NCBI RefSeq assembly: GCF_040412425.1
Contig: NC_089744.1
Span: forward strand, 42,424,099 to 42,488,098
Direction of reading: 5' to 3'
Source of the DNA: Macrobrachium rosenbergii
Lineage: Eukaryota > Arthropoda > Malacostraca > Decapoda > Palaemonidae
DNA: 64,000 nt
Shown here: piece by piece, positions 1-14,460 of the stretch
How positions within the stretch are numbered: the stretch's first letter is position 1
Layout: each line of letters starts with the position of its first letter
Program-made: the position numbers and the translations under genes
Notes under the pieces: generated by a model
Seen by the model: the letters and a program-made list of their open reading frames with translations, nothing else
Told to the model about the DNA's origin: nothing
The model's database searches: none

Positions 1-200
1 CTAATCTCGCAGACAGCCCCCGGCGCTTCCTGGGTATTTCCAGTTGCTCTTTCAAGCCATTTATCCAGTAGGTTCTAGGTCTTCCTCTCTACCCTCCCCC
101 CGTATTTTATCCACTCTTGACAAAACTATCCCAAAACATACTAAATCATCCTTTCATCTTTCTACCTATCTCGACATTTGTCATTGTTCCAGTTTTCATA
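1..200 (-). mobile_element. Possible LINE 3'-end fragment
   Basis: Minus-strand frames give GGRVERKT-, KWLERATGN- and PRKRRGLS-like peptides, resembling the basic C terminus after the reverse transcriptase of decapod LINEs, with frame breaks. It is cut by the window edge. Weak. Confidence 0.25.
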
Positions 201-304
201 ATTCCGAAAATGGTATTTAAACAGTTCAACACAACAACTTCAACCTTCTAAAAGTACTTGCAGATGTGGTTGCATGTCCCAAAACTCTATATAAACTCCC
301 ACTT

Positions 305-715
305 ACCTCTGGCACCCATTTACTACTGGGTCGACTGGTGGGTGTAGGCCGATGCGAACAAGAGACTTAAGCATACTAGTGCAAGCTCAGCATGCTAAAA
401 GCGAGTCGGGTCACTGAGTCATCTTATGCATATGGTTTCATCAACTGGAGGGCGCCACAGTATTTCGTCGGGGCCCTTCCGCTTTTAATTAAATGGCATG
501 ACGCTAAGCATTTGGATGAAGCACGGTTTATTTATGTTCATTCAGTCAGTTATCTTTATTATCTAAGTTTTCTATCGACCTACCTAAGGCCCACAACAGT
601 CTACTACTAACCTTGTTCCCAATTAATTCACTACCTATGCCTACAGATCAAAATCGCCTCAACTTTCCTCGCCCAGTTCTGGGATCGAACTGGGGTGGCC
701 CTGCTGTGCATCACG
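305..715 (-). mobile_element. SINE-like repeat with tRNA-type box B
   Basis: On the minus strand the right end carries ccagttcgatcccagaact, a good B box (GGTTCGANNCC type), and the left end is cccaccagtcgacccagtag-like sequence that I recall as common in crustacean repeats. An A box is not clear. A (GA)n tract lies immediately beyond the head. Confidence 0.4.
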
Positions 716-718
716 AGT

Positions 719-720
<2 letters not shown>

Positions 721-757
<37 letters not shown>
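721..757. repeat. (GA)n microsatellite
   Basis: About 36 bp of uninterrupted AG. Confidence 0.95.
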
Positions 758-760
<3 letters not shown>

Positions 761-1831
761 AATCTGTAAGGGACATAAATGATTAGAAACCGCACCCAAA
801 ACTATTGGATAGGCAATGAGAACCTAAAATAATTATGCGAATTTAACGATCTGATGCTGAAAAGAGAAGAGGCCACAGAATCCAAACCTCGCACTCAACA
901 CCACTAATTTGACACGAGGAAACCTGAAGCTGTCACCTCACAAGAGCAAAGACACGTCGCAAGTGAAGTTTTTTCTTTATAACGGTCAATTCCATTTGCC
1001 ACCTTTCATAAATCAAGCCATACAGTAAACGTACAGTTATTTACTTGAAGACTAACGCTTATCAGTAATCAAAGGAATCTCAGTCATCATCGCGACAAAT
1101 CAACAAGGCCTAATCGGGAACTTGTGACCTAAGATTAAAAAAAAAAAAAAAAAACCACAAGCACAACCGCGCGCAATCTAACAAGTGAGCAGTGAAACCC
1201 GTACAACGCGCGATGTCGTTGATAAGAGGACAGTGAGGGATTACCAAAACTCACAGGATTCTCATCAATCCTGGTTTGTGCAGCACCTATGGTAATCATT
1301 AGGTCAAGTTCCATGTGCAAAACACTTCACAGCCTGGGAATGGGCAAGAGTTATTCAGGAGATAACTGATGCCAAACGCTTCTGATCAACGTAACCAAGG
1401 AAAATTGTTCTTCCCATCAGGGTGACCCAGTTGCCTTCAAAAAGATCACGTCTCGTGTGTGTACCCTCCTCTTAATGACATTAGGCCTAATATGGCTTCT
1501 CTCTCTCTCTCTCTCAGGGTAGCAAAAAGCAGCAGCTCCCCCTTCATATGCAATACCTGATTCACTTTTTTTGTACCCGTGACGTTCCACTTACGTCAAC
1601 ACACAAACAAAAACGACAAAAGGAATAAAAACAGACGTAAAAGTTGTGCATGAAAGCTGTTTGTGATTTCACTTTATAAGAAAGACAAATAAAAATGTTT
1701 TCTTTTGTTTTCCGCGTAGAGCCGCTAAAAATATCACAAAAGGTGATCACTTCGTTCGGTACTATGTTAAAAAGCGCGAGTACACATAGGGTGACTGAAT
1801 TAAATAAAACTACGTGGGAGGGGTAAGAAAT

Positions 1832-1834
<3 letters not shown>
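758..1834. other. No recognisable gene; A-tract and short CT tract
   Basis: A run of 18 A at 1137-1154 and (CT)n at 1500-1516. Nothing else supported on either strand. Confidence 0.4.

Positions 1835-1895
<61 letters not shown>
1835..1895. repeat. (GA)n microsatellite
   Basis: About 61 bp of perfect GA. Confidence 0.95.
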
Positions 1896-1898
<3 letters not shown>

Positions 1899-4100
1899 CC
1901 TGTTGAAAGCATTGATGCCAGATCGAGTTCGGAATGTGACTTGTAACGAGATCGCTGAAACAGCTAATAGCATCGCACCTTGGCTCATCGTGCAAGATAT
2001 CCATGGACATGTCTAATTTATTACAAAATGTATACATTGTGTATTGTGATGTTTAATATGGAGTAAAGGAGACAGTTCCATAGGTTAAAGGGCGGCCCAT
2101 GAATGTCAATGATACAGCGAAGGTTGGAGCAAAGCATTCTGGGAGTGAGGAAGACCTGAAGGGTTAAAAATTTTGGTTTAATGGAATGCGTCAGAAAATT
2201 TGGGTGGGCCAAAGGCCTCCTTGATTTCGCATATGTATAATATTTCATCCGTGTTCGTGTCTATGCTAGATGCTGCTGGTTTCATCGCTTAGAGTATACC
2301 ACGAGAGGGATGATCACGCAAGTTTTCTGCATTTTGTGAAACTACTGTGTACTCTCTAAGAAGCTCCACTTAGCTGTAGTTCGTAGAATGCAGAGACCAT
2401 ATTGGTGAGCAACAGACCACAAGGTGGCGAGATCTCATTTTGGAAAATACTCTCAGCATCTTTGAAGACTGCTCACGATCATTTGATCGTGTTTGCTCGT
2501 CACTGATGAAGAGTCGTTGACTTGAACTTCATCTTAAGAGAAACATTCCTGTTTGGATGTAAATATCGAGCGAAATTTGTTTATTTCTTACCATAAGGTG
2601 TTTAAATGGCAAAAGTGCCTGTTTCTGTAGCCCCAAGGATAAGCTAAACTATTTTTATTAAAGAAGAAACTGTTCGCAATTTCCTCGCGTCTGATATGAG
2701 TGAAACTTGAGACATAGCAGCAAATACGGGTATAAATGACCCTACAAAACTGATATTATGTCACTTAAGATGATGAAGATAACCGGACCAAGAGTATTCC
2801 TCACGGGAACAACTGTGAATGCTACATCATTAGCTTACTAAATGATGTGTTCGAGGCGAAAGAAAATGAAGTATCCAGGCTCCTACACATTCACCTATTC
2901 GCTTGTCGTTGAGCTCACTGCATAGTATGAAATGGCCAACTTTATCGAGAGCTTTAACAAAGTCAGGATAGTGTTGACATCTGTCTCATTTTAGTATGTT
3001 GATGACTGGCCCCGTTTGATTGATGAGCTGGATTCAACCGTAATTCACACGTGGACAAAGCCATGAAAGACGTGGGAGAGGAGGATCGTTATCTGTTAGA
3101 TATTTAAATCAGCTTTTCTGGTGACTTTAAAAAAATATCAAAACACGAGATTTTCGCGAAATATCCCGTGCGAGTTTTGGAACTCGACACTGTACAGTTT
3201 ATGGTTATTTGTTAATTTGTGCAAAGTTAATTGTTACGCATTCTCCTCATAAGAGATACCGAGTTTCTTAAATCTTCTGTACACAATTTCGGTAACAGGG
3301 CTGGGAATGGTTTCCTTTACAATCATCATCTTCAATGAAATCCAAATTTTGTAGTCGCTGCCACGAAGGTGGATCGTTTCTCTAATAGCCTACCTCGGAT
3401 CTGGGGTGCCATATTGAAGAGTAAAGCGCCTATTGACATCAACATATTATCTCTTCTGGGGGATGCAATGAGTAGACCATCCACACTGGGGGGGTGGGGG
3501 ATCACTGGTCTTCTTTATTTTTGTCAAGTTTCACAAGATGATGTTTTGGGTTATTTCTATATTCTATTTTTTTTTTTTTTTGGGGGTTGGCTCGACAGCT
3601 CGGTGTGCCAGGGAGGTGGTAATGATACATAACTTTTCAATGCTGTTATTTCTAAATTCCTGGGTTCGTTTTGTCTTGAAGGTGATCTATAAACGAGCGA
3701 AATCGCACCATTAGAAATTCAGTTTGCCTTCCGGAGGATGACAGCAGATAAGGATGATGGCATGAAGTCCGAGGGTGGTGTTAGAACTGATATTTAGCCA
3801 AGTATTTCAACCAGTGTTGCAAATAATTACGTACTGTTCAACTCCGCTGCACTTGGCTTGCAATGTTGCTTAACAGGAAATAACTAAATATTAGATCAAG
3901 GATATTATCTCCTCCTAAGTACTTAGGTCTTGAACCAATAGTTATTTTCAGGTCTTGTAACAATCGATATTTTAAAGGACACACCAATTAAGCATCTTGG
4001 TTTCTGAATGACCATCCTCCAACGGGACACCTATTCCTCCTTCTCCACGTTGCTTCAGAAAGAATTAAGTCGCCAGCATTACTACACTTGGAAAGCGAAT
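1896..4100. other. No recognisable feature
   Basis: Short frames only; none shows a known domain or plausible exon boundaries. T-tract near 3570-3581. Confidence 0.4.
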
Positions 4101-4120
4101 ATGTGTGTGTGTGTGTGAAA

Positions 4121-4199
<79 letters not shown>
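4101..4199. repeat. Compound (GT)n-(GA)n microsatellite
   Basis: (TG)8 at 4102-4117, a short A-rich joint, then about 72 bp of GA to 4199. Confidence 0.95.
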
Positions 4200-5072
<873 letters not shown>

Positions 5073-5940
5073 CAAATGCTAATGCACACATGGCATCTAC
5101 AACTTTCTAGCTACATTTACAAAACACTGAATACTTCCCCCAACCGTCAAATTTGAAGTCTTGAAGGTACAAAAAAAACTTCCTAACTTGTTGCTCAATT
5201 TATTCAACAAAATTTTAGCTGCCTCATGTGCATTTTCATTTGACGAAAATGGAAGACTGTGTTTAGAGGAGCCAAATTAAAACGTTAAAAGGCAAGAAAT
5301 CCTGGATACGGGTGGAGAAGCTGCTGCACCTCAGAGAACAAGGGCCAAAAGTGCAAAGCACTAATGAAAGTCTTCAGCGACACAAACCTGACATCCGCCC
5401 ACGTGATAAGAAACACTGCCACCCCCTGCATTTTCAAGGAAACTAAGGCTGGCGTAGTTTACAAGCTCGAATTCGAAGGTGTGAATGCCTTCACGTATAA
5501 AAGTGTTGGATGCAGAGTGGCTCCAAACTTTTGGAGATTTCTTTTGAGCCGTAAGATAAAAATATCTTGGCACATGAAATTACAAATCTTCACTTTTCTG
5601 AACTTTGACATTTTCAATTTGGAATCTTGTTTTTAACCAGTTTTTGGCTTTGGAAGACTTGAAACTTGAGGACGGAAATCACTAAAAATTTTGGAAATGT
5701 GCCCCTAGAGTTGTAAAGCCACTTGTGCATTTGCCACTGAAGAAGGTAAAATAATGCCTGAGATCATATATATTATATATTACACACACATTATATATAT
5801 ATCTATGAGCCGTATAATCGTTGAAAGGGTTTCAATTCAAAACTTTTATTTTTAGCAATGTGTTTTCAACCATGTAATTCCCTAATTTTTATTTTTACCA
5901 ACGTATTATATTCCCCTGTTGTGCAAACGACATGGTCATA
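5073..5940. other. No recognisable feature
   Basis: Noncoding by inspection; no known repeat recognised. Confidence 0.35.
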
Positions 5941-5966
5941 GAGAGAGAGAGAGAGAGAGAGAGAGA
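5941..5966. repeat. (GA)n microsatellite
   Basis: 26 bp of perfect GA. Confidence 0.95.
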
Positions 5967-6045
5967 ACAACAAGCATGCTATTCGTACCTTTCCTAGTCT
6001 TAAATTTCCTTTTGTCCTAATCTCCGAAAGACTCTGCCTGTTCAC

Positions 6046-6396
<351 letters not shown>

Positions 6397-6949
6397 TTTA
6401 CATACACAGTTATCAGAGCAAGCCTTGAATTTGATTCATGATCTCTAATGATCAACGGATGTAAAACGTACGAGGAAAAATAGGTTAATTTTGGTAATAC
6501 TGGATATGTAAGGCTCATGTATTTAAAAGTTTATATTTGAGAAGTGTGCTTGTTTGCATTTCTATGAGTGTTTTCCGTTCATTTTGAATTCCTTTCACTT
6601 TGAGTGTTCTTGATGCTGCTGACGCTGTTCGACCTTTTCCCAATATGTATTGATTAAGGTCACGGTGACAGAAAAGCGTGTACAGTAGTACAGAGCGCTG
6701 TTTGTTAGTGTTTTTTAAAGGAATTCGAACCCAGCGTGGATTGCTCTGTAGGGTATCTTTTGTGCATTGTAGGCAGGCCAGCATTTATAGATTATTATTG
6801 TATGCACAAGTATCTGTGTTTAAATTGTTTATTTAAACACCCTTGGGACCTAACCACTCTAAATAGAAAAACATATTGTTTAAATATATGTACACTTTTT
6901 TTTATTATAAGTAACCATTCTACAGCTCGTAGCTCAGATGCTTTGTGTG

Positions 6950-7062
6950 CATACTGTCTAGTGTATGAGTTGTATTTTTGTTTCTTTCTCTCTCTCTCTC
7001 TCTTAAACAAAGCATACTGTCTAGTGTATGAGTTGTATTTTTGTTCTCTCTCTCTCTCTTAA
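6950..7062. repeat. Tandem duplication containing (CT)n
   Basis: Two copies of gcatactgtctagtgtatga, then gttgtatttttgtt and a CT tract (about 6950-7010 and 7015-7060); the second copy has a shorter CT tract. 6392-6949 holds nothing recognisable. Confidence 0.75.
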
Positions 7063-7065
7063 TGA

Positions 7066-7293
7066 AAAATGAATTACAGTATCATACACATAAAAATACG
7101 AAACTAACACTCCAAAAGTCCACAACGCATGCGAATGAGTGCATGCACACACATGTACGTTACAATTTTTTTTATAATGTATATACGTATGCACGCTCTC
7201 ATTCGCATGTGTCAAGGACTACTTGGAGTTTTAGTTTTGTATTTTTATGTTTATGATACAATAATTCATATTTCATTAAAGGACATGTACAGT

Positions 7294-7375
<82 letters not shown>

Positions 7376-7684
7376 AGAGAGTAAGCTAAATCAGCTGATT
7401 CCGAGAATGTAAACATTACAAATGACTGGACGATCTTTTTTTTTATACACATTACAATGATCATAGATCAATAAAATAATACAGTATAAATGGATTCTGT
7501 AAGTGAAATAACGTTTTACTGATATTTTGCTTTTTACATTTTAATATTAATATTTGAAAATTAGTAAACCACTGTAACTGAGCATGTACTCATAAGTATG
7601 TGTCGTGAACTTCTTGGAGTTTTAGTTTCCTATTTTTATGTTTATGATATGGTAATTCATATTTCATTAAAGGATATGTACAGT

Positions 7685-7758
<74 letters not shown>

Positions 7759-8109
7759 GAGGGAGTAGGCTCACTCGGCTGATTCTGAGAACGTTAACAT
7801 CACATATGGCTAGATGATCGTTTTTGTATACATGTTACGATGATAATAGATCAATATAATACAGTATAAAAGTGAAATAACATTTTATTGATATTTTACT
7901 GTGTTTACATTAATATTAATATTTGAAAATTAATAAATCATTGTAACATGTACATACATATGCACGCACTCATTTGTATGCGTCGTGAACTTCTTGGAGT
8001 TTTAGTTTAGTATTTTTGTGTTTATGATACAGTAATTCATAATTCATTAAAGGGTATGTACAGTACTGAGAGAGAGAGATACAGTAATTCATATTTCATT
8101 AAAGATATT

Positions 8110-8187
<78 letters not shown>
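7066..8187. repeat. Triplicated block with embedded (GA)n and one inverted partial copy
   Basis: Three direct copies start near 7205, 7605 and 7985: a (g/c)acttcttggagttttagtt segment, tttttatgtttatgatac, attcatatttcattaaagga, gtacagtactgag, then (GA)n (7297-7373, 7688-7756, 8112-8187). Copies 1 and 2 continue with cggctgattc-like, gatcaataa and tttacattaatattaatatt sequence. The 7066-7145 stretch is the same leader inverted, so 7066-7260 can fold back. GA length differs between copies. Confidence 0.8.
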
Positions 8188-8193
<6 letters not shown>

Positions 8194-8546
8194 TTACAAG
8201 TTTGGTTGATTTTAAGTTTTAAACTGTATGAGTAACACACAACAGTACACAAGAGGATATTTTATCACTGTTGATTGCATTTATAATTTGGTATCATTTT
8301 AATGCTTATTTAAATATTTAGGTACAATATTTAACTCTGCTTGTGAATTCCCAATGTTTCCCCCTATCTGTAAAAAGAAGTTGAGACAGCTTCAATACTG
8401 TATGAGAGAAAATGGCTGTGCCTGAATATAGGGGCAACTTGATTAGTTTTCACACATAGCTGTAAGTCATATACAGTTTTTTTAAGGGTAATATTGTAAG
8501 ATGACTTTGAAATTATAGTAAAGTGTTTTAGGATGATAGTTTAAGG

Positions 8547-8650
8547 TATATTTGTTGTCTGAACTATTAAAATAGGCAGTTATAAGCATTTTATTCCAAG
8601 GTATATTTGGTGTTAGCACTATTAAAATAGGTAGTTATAAGTGTTTTTAG
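8547..8650. repeat. Short tandem duplication of about 55 bp
   Basis: Two copies of aaggtatatttg(t/g)tgt then ctattaaaatagg(c/t)agtt and ataag. Noncoding. Confidence 0.7.
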
Positions 8651-8756
8651 AGGGGGGGTTACCCAATTAACACGGATTTTCCCTTATCACGGATGGTTGT
8701 GGTCCTTCATCCCCGCGATTGTGGGTACATACAGTAAAAGTTAAGTATATCTTAGT

Positions 8757-8995
8757 ATAACCAGACCACTGAGCTGATTAACAGCTCTCCTATGGCTGGT
8801 CCAAAGGATTAGATTTATTTTACGTGGCTAAGAACCAACGGGTTACCTAGCAACGGGACCTACAGCTTATTGTGGGATCCGAACCACATTATGACAAGAA
8901 ATTAATTTCATATCACCAGAAATAAATTCCTCTAATTCTTCATTAGCCGGTAGGAGAGTTGAACGCAGCTCTACCCACCACTCCAACGAAGAACT
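8757..8995 (-). mobile_element. tRNA-derived SINE, copy A
   Basis: On the minus strand it begins cttcgttggagtggtgggta then gagctgcg (A-box-like), runs through aggaatttatttctggtgat, aatgtggttcggatcccaca and ttcttagccacgtaaaataa, and ends gctcagtggtctggtta. Same family as copies at 9136 and 34391. Box B is degenerate here. Confidence 0.75.
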
Positions 8996-9135
8996 AAGGT
9001 ACATATAGTAACATGGCCATAACATTACTGAACAAAATCAGAGGTATGGTAGGATTCTGACTGAGAAAGTAGGACACATGACTCAAGAACTTAAAGAGAG
9101 GGAACAGTGTGGGTTTAGACAAGGCAGAATGTTTA

Positions 9136-9395
9136 AGCTCTTCGTTGGGTGAGTTGGTAGAGCTGCGGACTGGCACTCGCTGGGCTGGAGTTCTAATCCC
9201 CGGCCAGCTGATGAAGAGTTAGAGGAATTGATTTCTGGTGATAGAAATGCATTTCTCGCTATAATGTGGTTTGGATTCCACAATAAGCTGTAGGTCCCGT
9301 TGCTAAGTAACCAATTGGTTCTTAACCACGTAAAATAAGTCTAATCCTTCGCGCCAGCCCTAGGAGAGCTATTAATCAGCTTAGTGGTCTGGTAA
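9136..9395 (+). mobile_element. tRNA-derived SINE, copy B
   Basis: Head agctcttcgttgggtgagtt followed by ggtagagctgcggact and ggagttctaatccccggcc gives tRNA-like A and B boxes. Body and tail (ggttcttaaccacgtaaaat, gagagctattaatcagctta) match copies A and C. Inverted relative to copy A, 140 bp away. Confidence 0.8.
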
Positions 9396-10329
9396 AACTA
9401 AGGCATACTTAACTTTTTGTGAATTTAAGTATTTATCATTACTGTAATAAGTTACGTGAGAAGTTAAACAGAAAACTCTAAGTACCATAAATGGTGTGTA
9501 AAAGACAGGTTGTTTAGAGCAATCAAAAATGAATTCTAATTTGGATAACGAAAAACCTAAAGCAGTTAACTCATACAGGTAAGCTATTTGGTTGAATGAG
9601 AGATGAGAGAAAGTTGGAAAATAGGTGAAACTACAATGATAGCAATTTGTATGTAAAAGATCTAGAAAAGAACTGGAGTGTTCATGAGATTCAAGGACTG
9701 GGAAAATAACCTCACAAGAAATAGATGTACTTAGTCAAAGTCAGTCCAATAACATTGAATCAAGTTGGGGGACATGTCTTGTAGACAGACATGCACACTA
9801 GGCCATACAGATACTTGAGTAGGGCGGTTTGGCTCCTTTGTCCTAAGCCACTGATACCAAGAATGCCGAGGGCCTTGGGACTGCTGATCCACGTGGAAAT
9901 ACTGGAGGATATAATAGGCTGACACACACACACAAAAACCTTCAATTTAGAAGTAATGGTAGCAAGGTGAGAAAGACTTATTGGACAGATGGCATTAAAA
10001 AGGTACTGGAACAGATAAAACTTAACAGTTAGGAAGAGAGATAGTGTGTGGAATATAGTGGCAGTGCATGCAAGAATGGAAAGGGTTGGAACACTGACTG
10101 CTTTGCCTCTTCAACTCTGGGTGCCTGGAAGATGACCTGTTTAAAAACCAACAGGCAAAGGCAAGGGTCACTGGTATTAGCTAGAAAATGCATAATACAA
10201 AAACTGGCTAGCATTCATTGTATTTAGCCAATGCATCCTATCATGTAAAATACATACAAACATTTTTTAAATGACCTCCAGTCCCTGGCATATGGGGGTG
10301 TCAACAATCTCCTAGTTTATGAATAGTAT
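9396..10329. other. Unassigned, possibly LINE-derived
   Basis: Purine-rich plus strand similar in texture to the LINE sequence that follows, but no domain could be read. Confidence 0.25.
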
Positions 10330-10975
10330 GTATAAGCTAAAAATAGGAAATCAGAACATAAGAACCCTGAATCATACTGGATGTGCAGAACATACTGTAC
10401 AGAAGAAGAATTCAAGAGATACTGACTGGACATATTAGCTGTTTGTGAATCACAACACAAAGGAATGGGAAAAGAAAGACTGGGTGGGGATAATATGCAT
10501 ATCTATTCGGGTAGAACATATGGAATTGGCAGAGGAGAGGGCATGATCCTAACCCTAAATGCAGAAAAGGCACTAACTGACTGGATGGTAGTGAAAAGCA
10601 TATTACTGCTGAAAATATAAGTACTGTATCATAGGGTACTATGCACCCTCGAATGATGACTCCAAATTTAGAGCTGCAGAATGTTATAGATGAAATACCA
10701 CAAAGAGATATGAGAATTGTTGCTGGTGATATGAATGCCTAAGTTGGAGGAACAATGAAAGTATGATGTAATGTGCAAGAATGGCCTGGGAGAAACAGCA
10801 AACGAAAATGGGGGGGGATTTATTAAATTTTGTGCGGCAAATAATTTGGCAGTTGGAGGTAATCTTTCAGCGAGAGGACATCTGTAAATACATTTGGACT
10901 TCTTCAAACTGCCATTAATGAGAAAGAAAAAGAGCACTGTGATCACCAACTTTTCACTGGCGTAGTAAAGTTGAA
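10330..10975 (+). pseudogene. LINE apurinic-type endonuclease remnant
   Basis: Plus-strand reading across frames gives an IGNQNIRTLNHTG start, YYAPSND, then VAGDMNA with VGG, then NENG-like and FGSWR/NNLAVGG-like peptides and ERKRALDHQLFT-like end, in the order seen in the EN domain of RTE/Jockey-like endonuclease-reverse transcriptases. Numerous stops and indels; the reverse transcriptase is not adjacent. Dead. Confidence 0.6.
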
Positions 10976-11502
10976 ATTAACGATACAGAACTCATAAAAA
11001 AATTCACAAAATATGTAGGTTAAATACATTAAAGCTTCTTCAAGATAAACCTTGAGAGGCTTTTGCAATTGAATATCGAATCAGATTTGTAGGTCTGGAA
11101 ACTATGTAAGAGGAGCAGCATTGCAGAATCTCTTCACTTATGATCATCAGCATCAACACACTGCCAAGACCATTTAATTTTTACAGTACAAGGAATGAAA
11201 GACTTCTCTAACATCACAGAACCGTAACAGAATGTGGATACTTAAGCTCTACCAAATTCCCAAGACCATTTTTAGGCACAGACACTAAAAACAATTTGAC
11301 AAGTTCCTGCTGAAAATGAACTTACAGAAGATGGTCAAAGATGACTACTCCCTAGCAGGGTCATACATGGTTCCTAAATTACACAATTTGACATTGGATA
11401 ACAAACTTACACACATCATAATTCAACTGACTTTCTCAGAAGTTACCAACTTTACTATAAAAGACGCATGCATCAGTCTACAGTACAAATATTCATACTC
11501 AC

Positions 11503-11634
11503 TTCTTTCATGCTCTCCACCTGCTTGAACATTCCCTGAGCTTGGGATAACAATGAATCTGCAGAGGAGTCATGGTCTCGTAAGCGGGTGGCTAACTTTC
11601 GAGCGTCAGTCAGCACCTGCTGTAACACCGACAT
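11503..11634 (-). CDS. FGFR1OP2: First coding exon of an FGFR1OP2/SIKE1-family STRIPAK protein (partial gene)
   Basis: Forty-four codons from ATG at 11634 to GAA, followed by the donor gtgagt. Five bases above the ATG (acaat) is an acceptor, ttcctgggcag, so at least one untranslated exon lies upstream. The peptide starts MSVLQQVLTDARKLATRL and continues LRDHDSSADSLLSQ and QVESMKE, matching the N-terminal coiled coil of FGFR1OP2 and SIKE1 (LRDHD/LREHD, AAESL, AM(K/R)). In this family the protein is a coiled-coil adaptor of the STRIPAK phosphatase-kinase complex, linked to cytoskeletal and innate-immune kinase control. LRDHD is closer to FGFR1OP2 than to SIKE1, but arthropod copies may represent both. 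No following exon (QENRQIRELQQEN-like) was found between 1 and 11500. Confidence 0.82.
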
Positions 11635-11639
11635 ATTGT

Positions 11640-14460
11640 CTGCCCAGGAAGAGAAGACAAAATTATTCTTATCCACTTCAATAAGAATGAAGACAAATAA
11701 CACTGCATGACTGATCTGGCATTTTTACATTCAAAAATAGCAAATTTGAAATATATTGTACTGTATACGGTATTTGTCTCATTGCCTTTTCTATGACTTC
11801 ATTACTAAGAACATTACTTTTAAAAAAAAAAAAAAAGTTTTCTTTATTTCAATGTTGCAAAATTTCTCATAAATGGAGCCACAGCCAAAGCTGACAGGAA
11901 TATTTTATCAGATATACTGTACCATGAAGAGTTAAAAATAGCTTTTACATCACTACAAAGTGTTACAAACAGAATACTGAGATGATGTGTTATGGGTACC
12001 ACATTGGTTAGGACCTAAAATTCAGTAGATTAAGTAACCAGTAAAAAATAATCCTTCTTGCAGACAAACAGCTGGTACAAAATTGTGACAAGACAGCTGC
12101 ATCATTATTTACCTGCAACTGAGTATACAATATAACCATCAAACCATGGTTATATTCAATTAAATCTACTGCAGAAAATATTTCCACAGTACTCATAAAA
12201 TAATTTTATATATAACTTAATTTGAAAGGTTTCATAACATCTATGTTATCAAAGCTATACAGTAAAATGATCTTAACAATTCTGAAAGAAACAATCGACC
12301 CTTGAAAAGAACATTACTAAAGTCAAACCAAAATGAATAGGAACATGAAGTACGTTTTAGAGGCTGCCACTTCTCCCAGATTTGACTCATAAAACCTTGA
12401 CCTAGGTTGGGATATCATGTAGATGAGGCAGAAATGATGCCTCTTCTTTAACCCAAATCAGAAAGGTAGGCCAAGGGGCAAACAGCTTGACACTATTGTT
12501 CTGCTTTTCTAACAACGAACACGTAAAATGAGTGAAAGAACTGAAATTTGATGACAAGTAAAGGATAGTTTATAGTAAAAAAAATTACAGTAAACGAAGA
12601 ACTGAAATCATGCACTATTCTGATAACAAGGTAGGATAAAGATGATTTAGTTGCTAATCATCTAAATGAAAAATACAAATGCCCAATATCTACCCAAGAC
12701 TTACTGATGAAAATAAAGGATAAAACGCAATAGAAAAAAGATACGGTTATTGGCTTTGTAAGTGTTGGTAGATTGTAAATTAAGTCGGCCTTGTCCCGGA
12801 ATGGTTTCTTTCTTCAGAACAGCCCGTGGGAGGAATAAGTAGGATTTTATGACTGGATTAAAGAACCCCGTATTGAGGGATGCAGATTAACTGTAGTCGA
12901 ATTATAAGTCAGGAAGAAGTTTTGCAACGTAGCTAATGACACCCATGTTCGTAGTTATTTTTGTTTGACTATAGGAAACAGTACAAGAAACCTGGAACCA
13001 CATTTTGCACAACATAAAGTAAAACATAACAGTGGAACTTAAGTCTTTTACAAAGTAACAGTAATACTGCATATCATAAAATGTTGTAGGAGACAATAAC
13101 AATATTGTATGCAGGATTCAAATGATTTACTGCCTATTACCATTTGCCTTGTAGAATGTTAATTGCATTTTATTTATATTAACATTAAACTGAATGTAAA
13201 AAGCCTAATATCTGATACATCTCAAAATTACTTTCACAATTACCTAAATGCCAAAATGTTTTTCTAAAACCAATATTGTACCATAAATAGTATCTCATCC
13301 CTCAAGTGCAGTGCCATAATCATTCCATGGTAAAAGTGCTGTAATCTTGAAAAGCATGAAAGTAAAACACAGCAGGTTGAATAATTCATTTAACTCACTC
13401 TAACTCATATGATGATAAGTCGGGCAGCTGACTCCGACTACGAGCAAGCATGCAATAATGAAGAAAGAGAAATATTACTACTCTCAATGTTAAAATCCAG
13501 TCTGCAATCAATAAGCATAACATTCATTGGTCATTTTCATATAATAAGCAACAAACATGAATAAAACTTCAGATACTGCAATGCAACTAGTAAGCCAAGA
13601 ATTTTCAAACCCTTAAACATCTAAGCAAATCTGAATAGAGGTGTTTCCACTGAAAGGTACTGTAACAGAATGGAATGCACATACAATAGTAAACTGCACA
13701 TTAATTTCCAAGTCTGTTCTTTACTCAAGTCAGTTAACTATGTACATTCAACTAGGCCTGGCTCAAAACTACACATATACTAGCTACTGTACTACCTTCT
13801 GTGCAATTATAATTTTTGCTATTACAGCATTAAAAATGTACAAAAACTCTACAGTATTAGGCTTTGTAACAAAAACTCTACAGTATTAGGCTTTGTAAAC
13901 ATTTATAAGCAAACACTTCATCCTATCTTATCCAGTACTTTACTATCTGGTTAAGACTGCAAAAGATTTACCCCTGATTACAAGCTAAGTGCAATAATTA
14001 CATGTACATCCTATTACAAAAATATAATAGTGTACAGTACTTCATTGATACAATAAGAGCCTGGTGATTTCAGGCTTGGTGATTTTGGCCTTGTGAGCTA
14101 CATATTTCAAATTGTCTAAATATCTAAAATGACCCTTGTGCATAAATTCACTGATGATAATACAAAAAGAATGTAACTTCACATATGGCAAATTATCAGT
14201 TATTAACAACAAATGATTATGAAAGCTCAGTTCATTTTCTAACAGTGCCATGCAACTGATAGGAATGGAACAAACAGGAGTAAACTAGAAGGTCATGTTA
14301 AAATGTCAGGTGAGTTGTACAAATCATTGCAAACTTAGTCTGTGAGACACTTGTAAGCTGTAAACATCAATGAAAGTAGTCAAGCAGCTTATCAGTTACA
14401 AAAATTATCTACAACATAAACACTGAATAAACTTGTAATAGCAAACTTTGAAGATATAAA
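11640..14460. other. No recognisable gene; one 30-bp tandem duplication
   Basis: Probable 5' intron of the FGFR1OP2-like gene. AT-rich. aactctacagtattaggctt followed by tgtaa is repeated twice at 13845-13900. A-tract 11821-11836. Nothing else supported. Confidence 0.4.

Noticed and set aside
1562..1912. Leu-Ser repeat open frames (also 3988-4212, 7276-7464, 8037-8252, 34172-34360)
   Set aside because: Translations of (GA)n/(CT)n microsatellites, without start context or homology.
9136..9210. Functional tRNA gene
   Set aside because: Only A- and B-box similarity; no cloverleaf closes, and the sequence continues as a SINE body shared with two other copies.
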